Below are positions 25,780 through 34,454 of a stretch of DNA of 64,000 nt, piece after piece; within the stretch, counting starts at the first letter, position 1; each line of letters opens with the position of its first letter. The stretch is from Opitutaceae bacterium (GTDB lineage: Bacteria; Verrucomicrobiota; Verrucomicrobiia; Opitutales; Opitutaceae), in assembly GCA_030693515.1 (NCBI GenBank), contig JAUYAK010000078.1:58963-122962 (forward strand), read 5' to 3'. The notes beneath the pieces are model-generated. The model was not told the origin of the DNA. It saw only the letters and a list, made by a program, of their open reading frames with translations, and did not search any database. The position numbers and the translations under genes were made by a program.

Positions 25780-28779
25780 ATGCACCCCATACCCCGTCTG
25801 TCCGTGCTCCGCCTCCTCTCGTTCGCCCTGCTCGGCGCCCTCGCGTCCAGCGGTTCCGCCGCTACGTTATCCATCACGGTCTCCAGCGCAGACTCCGCGC
25901 AACTCCTGCAACAGGCGCGCGTCGAACTGGCACCTACAGGCCGCGAGGCGATGACCGACCTGTTCGGCGTCGTTGAATTCCCCGATGTCGCGCCGGGGGA
26001 TTACACTGCACGGGTTTCCTACCTCGGATTCCCCGACCAAACAGCGGCCGTGCGCATAACGACCGCGCCGCGCCTGAGTGTGACGGTGGTGCTCAAGACC
26101 GATGATTTGGTGAAGCTGCAAAAATTCGTCGTCACCACCGAGCGCGAGGGCAACGCGGCCGCACTCACGCGGCAGAAGAATGCCGACAGTGTGCAGAACG
26201 TCATCGCGATGGATGCGCTCGGCGTGCTCGCGAACGACAATCCCGCCGAACTTCTCACGCGGCTTCCCGGGATCTATTCCATCCCGTCGGATGAAGGTAA
26301 TTTTGACCGGCCGACTATCCGCGGCCTGCCGGCTGCATTGAACACCACGACGGTGGACGGTGGCACCCTGGTCTCGCAGCTCGCCATGAACCGGACGCCC
26401 ATCTACACAAATATAACCGCAAGCAATTTTGAGGAAATCGAGGTCACCAAGGCTCTCACGCCCAACCTGCCGGCGGATTCGATCAGCGGTCGGATTAACT
26501 TCAAGACGAAGTCGTCGCTCAACCTGAAGACCAAGCGCGAGCTCACTTTCCGGGCCGGCGGCAAGTGGTCGCCGCCGTTCTTCGACTTCACCCCGCGTCG
26601 CACGACGCCAGAAGTGAAGCCCAATCTTTCGGTCAGCTACCGCGAGGTATTCGGCCTCTTTGGCGAGGAACGGAACCTCGGCCTAAGCGCCAATGTGGTC
26701 TATAATGAGAACGTCACGCAGCGCACGATTACGGCCACGACCCTTGACACCGTCGAACGCACACCGCGCTTCACCTCGAACTTTTCGCGCACCGATGGGA
26801 TCCAAGACCGGGATTTGATCACCGCGAGCATCCGCGCCGATTTTCGCCTCGATGCCAGTTCGCGGTTCCACCTTAGCGCCATGCGCAGTTTCCAAGAGCA
26901 GACGACGGCTCGTCCGAGCAATTATCAGGTGGCCTACAATGCCAACTTGGCTACCGCCGGCCGAACCTTCGCCACGGGTGTCAACGCCGACGGCACGCCC
27001 ACCGGAGGCGGCAATATCCGCCCCGGCTCCACAGCAGGGCGCACCGAAGTGCTCCGGTCGACCCGCGCTACATTCCAGGCCGCCACCAATCCATTCGAAG
27101 CCGATGACATGACCGACACCCAGCAGTTTGGCGGCGAGCACCGTTTCGGCGCATGGCGAATCAACTACACTCTCAGCAACTCGCGCAGCGAGCGCAACAC
27201 AGGTGCCTACCGCAATCACGCCGTGCGCCGCAATTTCACCGCCACCGTCTCCAATATCGGCTGGATTCTCGACACGGCCGGCCGCGAAAACTCGCCCGTC
27301 TTCACGCAGACATCCGGTGCCAGTATTTTCGACCCTCGCAGCTACACCGGTGCGAGCGTGGCGCAGACCTCGGCCGTTTCCGTCAACCGGGCGAGCAGCG
27401 CCGATCTTGATGTAAAGCGCCAGCTGGTGGTGGGCGGTCATGCGGTTCAGCTCGCTTTCGGCGGCCTCGCCACGCGGCAGTCTTCGGTGCAGGATTCCGG
27501 CTCGGTGACATCGACCTATCTCGGCCCCGACGGCGTGGTGGGCTTGAATCCCGCCACCGGTCGCAACGACGACGATCTCAGTCGCTTCGCTTCCTTTCCT
27601 CCCCTCGCCCCGCGGCTCGGTCTCGGCGCGGTGCCAGCCTTCGATCCGGTGAAATACAGCCACTCGATGGACAACGAGCCGAACCAGTGGCGCGTCGATC
27701 CTTACCAAGTCGAATCGGCGCGCCGCGCCGGCTTCCGGAGCGTGCGGGAGGAAATACTCGCCGGCTATGCCATGGGTTCGACCCGCTTCGGACCGCTAGG
27801 CGTTGTCGGCGGCGTGCGCTGGGAGGAAGCGCGCACCCGCACCAGCGCCTACATCCGCCGCGCCACACTAGCAGGCATCGCCGATCCTGTCGCGCGCACC
27901 AACGCGGAGTTCGGCACCTCGCCCGTCAACCGGCGCGGCGCGACACGCTCGCTTTTCCCCAGCATCCATCTCCGGCACGCGTTCACGGCGAATCTCATCG
28001 GTCGCGCGAGCTGGTCCACCAGCATCGGCCGGCCATCACTCGGCGACTTGGTGCCCAGTTTTTCGGTGTCCGACACGAATCAGACCATCTCGCTCGATAA
28101 TCCCTCGATCAAGCCGCAGTTCGCCGACAGCTACGACCTCTCGCTCGAATACTACCTGAAGCCCGTGGGCCTGGTCTCGGCCGGGCTGTTTCGAAAGAAA
28201 CTCAGCGACTTTGTATTTCGCCAGGAAGTCGGCGTCGTCGCCCAGGGTCCGAACAACGGCTACGACGGCCAATATGGCGGCTACGACATCATCTCAAATG
28301 CCAACGGCGGGAGCGGCCTCGTTGATGGCATCGAATTGTCCTACCAGCAGCAGCTCACGTTTTTGCCCGGCGCGTTCCGCGGCTTCACCGTTTTGCTCAA
28401 TTACACGCATCTGCGCGCGACCGGTGACTACGGCCAGGATAGTGGCGGCGCCGGCGGCCTCGTCGGCTTTGTGCCCGACACCGCCAATGCTCGCCTCAGT
28501 TACAAATACAACTGGATTTCCCCGTATGTGCAATGGAGTTACGTGGGCGGGAATCTGGCCTCGTTCAACGTCACCCCGCAACTCCAGACCTACCGGCTCG
28601 AACGGCGCATCTTCAATGCCGGCTTCTCGCTGCGGTTGCCGCGCAATCTCGAATTCTTCCTCGATGTCGCGAATCTCTTCGATGAACCGCAGCGCACCAC
28701 CCACTTCATCAGCGGCACGCGCACGCGGACGATTTACAACGGCCCGTTCGTGAGCTTTGGCATCAACGGGCGTTTCTGA
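25780..28779 (+). CDS. TonB-dependent receptor of the glycan locus, rightward copy
   Basis: 999 residues from the ATG at 25780 (a GTG at 25738 is in frame, but the ATG begins the signal peptide MHPIPRLSVLRLLSFALLGA). A shorter beta-sandwich N-terminal domain (ITVSSADSAQLLQQARVEL ... VEFPDVAPGDYTARV, about 30-110) replaces the more typical CarboxypepD_reg form. The plug (NADSVQNVIAMDALGVLAN, PAELLTRLPG, TVDGGTLVSQLA, EVTKALTPNLPADSISGRINFKT) and barrel follow, ending in FGINGRF. It diverges from the TBDR at 22511-25462 and is followed after 43 bases by a VCBS protein gene. Confidence 0.95.
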   Translation: MHPIPRLSVLRLLSFALLGALASSGSAATLSITVSSADSAQLLQQARVELAPTGREAMTDLFGVVEFPDVAPGDYTARVSYLGFPDQTAAVRITTAPRLSVTVVLKTDDLVKLQKFVVTTEREGNAAALTRQKNADSVQNVIAMDALGVLANDNPAELLTRLPGIYSIPSDEGNFDRPTIRGLPAALNTTTVDGGTLVSQLAMNRTPIYTNITASNFEEIEVTKALTPNLPADSISGRINFKTKSSLNLKTKRELTFRAGGKWSPPFFDFTPRRTTPEVKPNLSVSYREVFGLFGEERNLGLSANVVYNENVTQRTITATTLDTVERTPRFTSNFSRTDGIQDRDLITASIRADFRLDASSRFHLSAMRSFQEQTTARPSNYQVAYNANLATAGRTFATGVNADGTPTGGGNIRPGSTAGRTEVLRSTRATFQAATNPFEADDMTDTQQFGGEHRFGAWRINYTLSNSRSERNTGAYRNHAVRRNFTATVSNIGWILDTAGRENSPVFTQTSGASIFDPRSYTGASVAQTSAVSVNRASSADLDVKRQLVVGGHAVQLAFGGLATRQSSVQDSGSVTSTYLGPDGVVGLNPATGRNDDDLSRFASFPPLAPRLGLGAVPAFDPVKYSHSMDNEPNQWRVDPYQVESARRAGFRSVREEILAGYAMGSTRFGPLGVVGGVRWEEARTRTSAYIRRATLAGIADPVARTNAEFGTSPVNRRGATRSLFPSIHLRHAFTANLIGRASWSTSIGRPSLGDLVPSFSVSDTNQTISLDNPSIKPQFADSYDLSLEYYLKPVGLVSAGLFRKKLSDFVFRQEVGVVAQGPNNGYDGQYGGYDIISNANGGSGLVDGIELSYQQQLTFLPGAFRGFTVLLNYTHLRATGDYGQDSGGAGGLVGFVPDTANARLSYKYNWISPYVQWSYVGGNLASFNVTPQLQTYRLERRIFNAGFSLRLPRNLEFFLDVANLFDEPQRTTHFISGTRTRTIYNGPFVSFGINGRF

Positions 28780-28822
28780 TTGGAAACGGAGCGCACCCCT
28801 CATCCTGCGTCCCATCGGCCCC

Positions 28823-30874
28823 ATGTTTCCTCTCCGCCGCACTTTGCTTTTACTCACATGGGCCGGGCTGACGCTCAACGCGGCGGAGGCCCCGGAAAAA
28901 GATCTTTTGCCACTGCCCTCCGCTGCGCCCCACGGCCTGGGCCCGGTCGCGCTCCCGGGCTTGAGTCATACGGTGATCGGAGCCGTGTCCGTTTATCGTG
29001 CTGCCCGGCCGGACTTGTTTGTCATGACCCGCGGGCGTGCGGCCGGGCTTTATCTTTTCCCGTTTCTGCGCACCGATGCGGATGACGCGCCGATCTTCGC
29101 GCCGCCGCGCCTCCTCCGTGCTCCTTTCCCCGAGGGTAAAGGAACGATCATCGAGACTCCTGACGGCACGATCCAGGGCCTGTGGCTGGAAAAGAACACC
29201 CTCCACCGCACCACATTTGATCGCAGCACGCTGACTTTCACGGCGCATGGCTCCGTGGGTCTCACCGGACTCGCGATCGGCGCACAGAGCGTCGCCGCCT
29301 TTCCCGCTGCCAGCGGCGGGCTCGATCTCGTGCTGGACGTGCCGGGGGAGTCCACGCCGGCGCGCGGGCCCGTCGGCAACCCTTCTTCGGCGGATTGGCG
29401 GCCCTACGATGCCGCGGGGATATCCACCGCGGCGATGCGTTATCGTTATCTTGTCGCGGCGCATCTGCCGGCCGCACCTGCCAGCGCGCTGCTGAACCTG
29501 CGTCCACTTTCGCCCACACGACGGGAAACCTCCTCGGCCATGATGCAGATTTCTGCGCTTCCGCTGGGGTCCGTCCATCCGCGCGGCGTCATCACGGGCT
29601 CCCGCCTGGGCGTGTTCTCCTACTATCCGTCCATCGATGCCAGCCCACCCGCCCGCGTGCTCGTCGCCGGCGTGGATGGCAACGCCCTCCGCCACCCGAG
29701 CGTCGGCGCCGCGGCGTTCGCCTACCCGTCAGCCCAGCCAGGCGCAGCGCACTTCATCGCCAGCGGCGAAGGGGCGCTCTATTTTTATCGCTTCACCAGC
29801 CGTTTCACCGCGCGCGGCGCGCCGATCTTTCGCGACCCGGTCCCGCTGCTCCAGGAAAACGCCGAGCTCTACGCCGGCACGCTGCCGAGTCCCTCGGTCA
29901 TCGATTGGGACGGCGATGGCCTCACCGATCTCGTGGTGGGCAACTCCGAGGGCTTCATTCTCTTTTTCAAGAATGTGGGCACCGAGGCAGCACCCCGGTT
30001 TCTCCCGGGCGAGCGTCTCCGCGCCGCCGGTCGTGAGATTCACCACCAGGCGGGCTACTCGGGCAGTGTGCAAGGCACCGGCGAAGCGCGCTGGGGCTAT
30101 GTGTGCGCCAACGCCTTTGACTGGAACGAGGATGGCCGCCCCGATCTCGTCGTCGGCGACATCACCGGCAATTACGTCGTGTATCTCAACCGCGGCAGCC
30201 GCACCTCCCCGGCCCTCGACGCCGCTCATCCCCTCTACTGCGACGGCCTCGATCTGCATGGCATGTGGCGTTCCCGTCCCGCGGTCGGCCGCCTCGGGCA
30301 GCGTATCGCGCTCGTCATCCCCGATGGCGACGACCACCTGCATCTGTATTGGAAGCTCGACGACTACAACGTCGAGGACGGCGGCAAGCTCACCCTCGAC
30401 GACGGCTCGCTCATCTCAACCACCTACGATCCTGCCGGGGGCACCGGCCGCTGCCTCCTGGATTTCCATGATGTCGATCTCGACGGCCGTCTCGATCTCG
30501 TGGCGGGCACCGGTCGGCGCGGGGCCATTCCCAACCGCAAGAACGGCTATCCTCTGCCTGTGCTTGGCCAGCGCACATTGAACACACCGCTTTTCCTGCG
30601 CAACGTGGGCACCAACGAAAAGCCCGTCTTCGCGCATCCGCAGCCCTTCGCTCACAGCACGCACGGCATCGTGCAGCCCGGCGGCAGCCACGAAAGTGGC
30701 GTCGTCGGCACTCGACTCGGCGGCGGCGCGAAAACGAACCTCATCGTCGCCAACGAGTCCGGGCGTCTCTTTTTGCTCCGCGGCGAAAATCTCCGCCTGA
30801 TGAACCAGGACGAGGCGGCACGTTTCCGCGACAAGCCCAACGCTTTTCCCTCCTCCCTTCCCGCCTTGAAATAA
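28823..30874 (+). CDS. Secreted FG-GAP/VCBS-repeat beta-propeller protein, TBDR partner 2
   Basis: 683 residues from the ATG at 28823, with a leader (MFPLRRTLLLLTWAGLTLNA). FG-GAP motifs are clearest in the second half: DWDGDGLTDLVVGN, DWNEDGRPDLVVGD and DVDLDGRLDLVAG. The first half has the same propeller rhythm but lacks the calcium loops. Segments such as YSGSVQGTGEARWGY match GSIQGPAEAKWGY of the 20406-22448 protein, so the two are homologous despite divergence. It follows the rightward TBDR as its counterpart follows the leftward one. A binding role at the receptor is inferred. Confidence 0.85.
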   Translation: MFPLRRTLLLLTWAGLTLNAAEAPEKDLLPLPSAAPHGLGPVALPGLSHTVIGAVSVYRAARPDLFVMTRGRAAGLYLFPFLRTDADDAPIFAPPRLLRAPFPEGKGTIIETPDGTIQGLWLEKNTLHRTTFDRSTLTFTAHGSVGLTGLAIGAQSVAAFPAASGGLDLVLDVPGESTPARGPVGNPSSADWRPYDAAGISTAAMRYRYLVAAHLPAAPASALLNLRPLSPTRRETSSAMMQISALPLGSVHPRGVITGSRLGVFSYYPSIDASPPARVLVAGVDGNALRHPSVGAAAFAYPSAQPGAAHFIASGEGALYFYRFTSRFTARGAPIFRDPVPLLQENAELYAGTLPSPSVIDWDGDGLTDLVVGNSEGFILFFKNVGTEAAPRFLPGERLRAAGREIHHQAGYSGSVQGTGEARWGYVCANAFDWNEDGRPDLVVGDITGNYVVYLNRGSRTSPALDAAHPLYCDGLDLHGMWRSRPAVGRLGQRIALVIPDGDDHLHLYWKLDDYNVEDGGKLTLDDGSLISTTYDPAGGTGRCLLDFHDVDLDGRLDLVAGTGRRGAIPNRKNGYPLPVLGQRTLNTPLFLRNVGTNEKPVFAHPQPFAHSTHGIVQPGGSHESGVVGTRLGGGAKTNLIVANESGRLFLLRGENLRLMNQDEAARFRDKPNAFPSSLPALK

Positions 30875-30889
30875 GGCCGCTGCCCGCGC

Positions 30890-31927
30890 TCAGGCCGAAC
30901 CGCGAATTGCCACCGAAGGCGGCACAAAAAATTCGGCGATTTTCACGCGACGGTGGTTCATCCGGTGGAAGAGATGCGTCACCACCTGCTCGACAATGGT
31001 ATCGTTTGAGGGGCCGACACATGTCAGCGGCGGATCAAAGAAGTCCGCGTGCTCATGGTCACCTACGCCGACGACCGCGATGTCGCGCGGGATTTTTCGC
31101 CCCGCGTCCTTGATGGCCTGATAGGCGCCCAGCGCGAGGACATCGGTCACCGCGTAGAGACCGTCGCAGCGGCGTCCTGCGCCGAGGTGAGCGCGCAACG
31201 CCTCGGCACCGCTGGCCGGAGTGAAACCGGCCGCCGTCACCCGCGCGGGTTCACGGCCCGTCTGGCTCCGCACCGTCGCGATGAAGGCCTCCGAGCGCTC
31301 GGCCGTGCTCTGCGTGAGCAGCGCGGGCGTGAGCACGACGAGCTGCCGGCACCCGCGCTTCAGCAGAATCTCCGCCGCCCGCCGCCCGATTTCGCCGGGC
31401 GTGTCGAGCACGCAGCTGTAATTGGGCAGCCGCCGGCCGAGCACCACGACGGCATACGGCAGGGTCGTGCCGGCGAGAAACGCGTCGTCCTCCGGCAGCG
31501 TGTTGGTGATGATGACGCCGTTGAAACGGCTCGCATTGAGCAGGCCGGGCATCTCGTGCAGCCGGCCGGCATGAAACATGTCGATCGACACCGAAAATTT
31601 TCGGCTAGGCCCGGTGCGCGCGTCGGCCATGCGCTGCACCTGCCGCAGCACCCGGCTCACGAGAAAAAGCGGCGCCTCGAACGAGGTGAGGATGCCCAGT
31701 TCGTGATGATGCACCTCCGGGTCGTGCGCGCGCAGCCGTCGGGCCGCGACATTCGGCACGTAGCCGAGCTCGCGCACGGCCTGCCGGATTTTCTCCACGG
31801 TCGCGGGCGCAAGCCGGCGCTCTTCGTGTCGGTTGGCCAGCACGGTCGAGACGGCCGATGGCGACACGCCCACATGCTCAGCGAGCGTGCGGACCGTAAC
31901 AGGAATGATTCTACCGCTTCGAGCCAT
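30890..31927 (-). CDS. LacI/GalR family transcriptional regulator
   Basis: 345 residues from the ATG at 31927. The N-terminal HTH is textbook LacI (VTVRTLAEHVGVSPSAVSTVLANR, about 10-33) followed by the hinge helix YVPNVAARRLRA, whose Leu normally inserts into the central CG of the operator. The periplasmic-binding-protein-like core (about 75-340) ends with GLYAVTDVLALGAYQAIKDAG, PRDIAVVGVGDHEHADFFDPPLTCV and a C-terminal R. It is convergent with the VCBS gene (15 bases apart) and is the obvious regulator of the two CG-centred sites at 25543-25558 and 25691-25706. The inducer is likely a sugar from the degraded glycan. Confidence 0.95.
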   Translation of the reverse strand: MARSGRIIPVTVRTLAEHVGVSPSAVSTVLANRHEERRLAPATVEKIRQAVRELGYVPNVAARRLRAHDPEVHHHELGILTSFEAPLFLVSRVLRQVQRMADARTGPSRKFSVSIDMFHAGRLHEMPGLLNASRFNGVIITNTLPEDDAFLAGTTLPYAVVVLGRRLPNYSCVLDTPGEIGRRAAEILLKRGCRQLVVLTPALLTQSTAERSEAFIATVRSQTGREPARVTAAGFTPASGAEALRAHLGAGRRCDGLYAVTDVLALGAYQAIKDAGRKIPRDIAVVGVGDHEHADFFDPPLTCVGPSNDTIVEQVVTHLFHRMNHRRVKIAEFFVPPSVAIRGSA

Positions 31928-31979
31928 GACCGCATCTCGCACTACCCCGGCACCGCCGGCAAGCGCGCGCACGCACCGC

Positions 31980-34271
31980 CTACGAAGCGAGAAGCTGGCG
32001 CATCTGCTCCCGCAGCTGGTCCTGGCGCCCCTCAAACTGGCGGCAACGCTCGGCGAAGGCCTCGATCTCGCTCTCAAGTTCGGCTCGTTCGGCGGCCAAG
32101 GCCGCGCGCTCATTGGCCATCACCGCTTCCGTCTTCCGGCGTTTCGCCAGGTCCGCGACCGCCTGAACCTCCAGGTCCTGCAACTCGGCCTCCTTGGCGG
32201 AAAGTTCCTTGCGGTCGGCGGCGAGCTTTTCGGCCGCAGCCTTGGCGGCGGCACGTTCCTTCTCGATCGCAGTCCGCTGGGCTTGCAACTGCGCAAGTTC
32301 GGCGCGCTGGGAGGCCAGGGCCTTCTCAGCGGCGACGCGATCCTGCTCCTGCTTGGCGCTGGCCGCCTGATGGGCCCGCTGGGTGGCGGCAATTTTCTCC
32401 TGCTCGGCGGAAGCCTTGGCGTTGGCCTCGGCGCGAGTCTTCTCAAAACTAGCCTGCGCCTTGGCCAGCGCCTCCCGCTCCTGGGCCAACTTGGCCTGGA
32501 CCTGCTTCACGGCCTGCTGGTCGGCGGCGATTTTCTCGCCCTGCGAGCTGAGGCGGCTCGCCGTCTCAGCCTGCTGCCGCTCCTTGGCGACCAAGGACTG
32601 AGCGCGAGCGGCGATCTCCTTGTGCGCGGCTTGATCCTTTTCGAGCGCCGCGCGCTCCTGGGCCAGCAGCGCTTGATCCGCCGCGACTTGGGCGGTGGCC
32701 TCCACGAGAGCTTTTTCCCGAGCGGCCATCGCCTGTGTGCGGTCGGTGTGCTCGGCATCGCGTCTCGCAGCGGTGGCGGCCGCATCCTTGAGTGAAGCCT
32801 GCGCCTTCGTGAGCGCGTCGCGCTCCTGCGTGAGCTTGGCCTGCGCCTGCTTAAGCACGGTGGCTTCGGACTCGAGTTCCGCTTTCTCGGTCGCGATGAG
32901 CATCCGCTCGCGGGCAATTTGCGCCTCGGCTTTCTTGATCTGCGCGGCCGCGGCCTGCGCCTCGGCCTCAATCTGCTTCAGCTGCGACTGCCGTGCGACC
33001 AGCTCTTGCTGGTCTTTCTCCAATCGCTCAAGCAAGGCATCAAGCTCCGCGCGCTCGGCGGTGGTCTCCTGCAATGCCTGACGCACGGCCTCCTGATCGG
33101 ACTGCAAGCCCAGCCGGGCGGTCGCGAGCTGAGCCTTGGCCTGCGCGGCTTCCGCACGCTGGGCCGCGACGGCCTTGTCAAGTGACGCGCGGTCTTGCGC
33201 GAGCTTGGCCGTCGCCTGGCTGAGCAGCATCTCCTGCGATTCGAGTTTCTCCTGCTCGGCAGCGACGTGCGCGGACCGCTCGGCCTGCACCTTTTCTTTC
33301 GCCTCAAGCACCTGTGTGCGCTCTGTCAGCTCGGCCGCCGTTTTGGCTAGGCGAGCCTGTGTCTCGGCGTGCTCGGCCCGGGCCTTTGCCAGCGCCTCGC
33401 GCTCCTGGGCCACGCCGGCGCCGGCCTGGCGCTGGGCGGCGAAGTCGGCGTCTAGTTTTCCGCGTTCAGCCGCGAGCTTTTCCGAGTCCGCCTTGAGCTG
33501 CGCCTGCGCCCGAGCGAGCGCCGACTGTTCCGCGGCGAGCTGCGTCGCGGTGGATTTCACGGCGGCGCTCTGAGCCTCCACTTTCGTGAGCAGTTTTGAA
33601 AAGAGCACTTGGTCGGACTCGAGTTTTTCCAGTTCGACCGGCAAGCCGTGCGCCGTGCGCCCGGTGGAACCGCTCTTGCCAAACGGCGACCGCGAGGCAG
33701 CCGCGTGAACCGTCTCACGCGAGCGTTCGGTAACGGCCGGCAAGGCCACGACGGTGGCTTCGCGCGAGAGCGTAGTCTCGGCCGCGGTCGCGGTCACGGG
33801 AAGCACCGGAGCTTCCGCGGGGGCCGCGGCCTCGGCGACCTCGGCAGCGGCGAATTCAGCCACGATGTCACGCCAGTCCTCGAGGTGCGGACCGCGCCGG
33901 GCGCCAAGCTCGGTCTTCAGCACCGCGTGGATGCGGCCTGAGATGGCGGCGAGACTGTAGGGCGGATGGAAAACGTCCTTCACGCCGAGACGAATGGCAC
34001 GCACCACCGCATCGAGCTCGAGCGCCTCGCAGAGCAGCAGACTCGCCGTCTGGCGTTCGCGCAGTTTCAAGGCCGCGACAAACGCGAGCGGATCCCCGGC
34101 GCCCGCACCGTGCTCCACGATGACGAGCGAGAACCGCTCACCTGCAAGCGCAGCATCGATGGCCGCCTGCCCGCGATAATCGCGCCAGTCGAGGCCGCGT
34201 TCTTCGATCACGGCACAGCGCGCCCGCGTGTCTGCGGACGTTTTTCGAATAAGCAGAATTCGGGGGGACAT
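31980..34271 (-). CDS. Degenerate receiver domain fused to a very long coiled coil
   Basis: 763 residues from the ATG at 34271. Residues 1-122 have the alternating pattern of a response-regulator receiver (ILLIRKTS, FSLVIVEHGAG, ASLLLCEALELD, RAIRLGVKDVFHPPYSLAAI). Every catalytic position is altered: no acidic pair after strand 1, E53 at the phosphoacceptor site, C81 for Thr/Ser and P103-P104 for the conserved Lys. An Ala/Pro-rich linker (about 123-210) leads to roughly 550 residues of almost unbroken Ala/Glu/Gln/Lys heptads. This would form a rod several tens of nanometres long, as in bacterial cytoskeletal or chromosome-associated coiled coils. It diverges from the PEGA-TonB gene at 34455. 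Function unknown. Confidence 0.85.
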   Translation of the reverse strand: MSPRILLIRKTSADTRARCAVIEERGLDWRDYRGQAAIDAALAGERFSLVIVEHGAGAGDPLAFVAALKLRERQTASLLLCEALELDAVVRAIRLGVKDVFHPPYSLAAISGRIHAVLKTELGARRGPHLEDWRDIVAEFAAAEVAEAAAPAEAPVLPVTATAAETTLSREATVVALPAVTERSRETVHAAASRSPFGKSGSTGRTAHGLPVELEKLESDQVLFSKLLTKVEAQSAAVKSTATQLAAEQSALARAQAQLKADSEKLAAERGKLDADFAAQRQAGAGVAQEREALAKARAEHAETQARLAKTAAELTERTQVLEAKEKVQAERSAHVAAEQEKLESQEMLLSQATAKLAQDRASLDKAVAAQRAEAAQAKAQLATARLGLQSDQEAVRQALQETTAERAELDALLERLEKDQQELVARQSQLKQIEAEAQAAAAQIKKAEAQIARERMLIATEKAELESEATVLKQAQAKLTQERDALTKAQASLKDAAATAARRDAEHTDRTQAMAAREKALVEATAQVAADQALLAQERAALEKDQAAHKEIAARAQSLVAKERQQAETASRLSSQGEKIAADQQAVKQVQAKLAQEREALAKAQASFEKTRAEANAKASAEQEKIAATQRAHQAASAKQEQDRVAAEKALASQRAELAQLQAQRTAIEKERAAAKAAAEKLAADRKELSAKEAELQDLEVQAVADLAKRRKTEAVMANERAALAAERAELESEIEAFAERCRQFEGRQDQLREQMRQLLAS

Positions 34272-34454
34272 GGGTGTGTGGGAGGCCCACCGCTGCACAT
34301 CGGGCGCGTCCGGAGGAACTGAAGGGCTCAAGCAGCGCCGCAAGCGTGCCGTAGCAAAGAAATCGTAAAACCCGATCCATCTCCCGCCTCCCTCTGGATT
34401 TCGAGGGGCCGTTGTCGTCTCTCCTAAGCAGTCTCCGCAGTGCCCACACCACCC
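34272..34454. promoter_or_regulatory. Divergent promoter region between coiled-coil and PEGA-TonB genes
   Basis: These 183 bases lie between two divergent starts and must carry both promoters. I see no clear operator or strong -35/-10 pair. A GTG at 34440 is in frame with the rightward gene, but the ATG at 34455 is preferred. Confidence 0.4.

Noticed and set aside
34440..34454. GTG start for the PEGA-TonB gene
   Set aside because: It adds only five residues before an ATG and has no ribosome-binding site, so the ATG at 34455 is kept.
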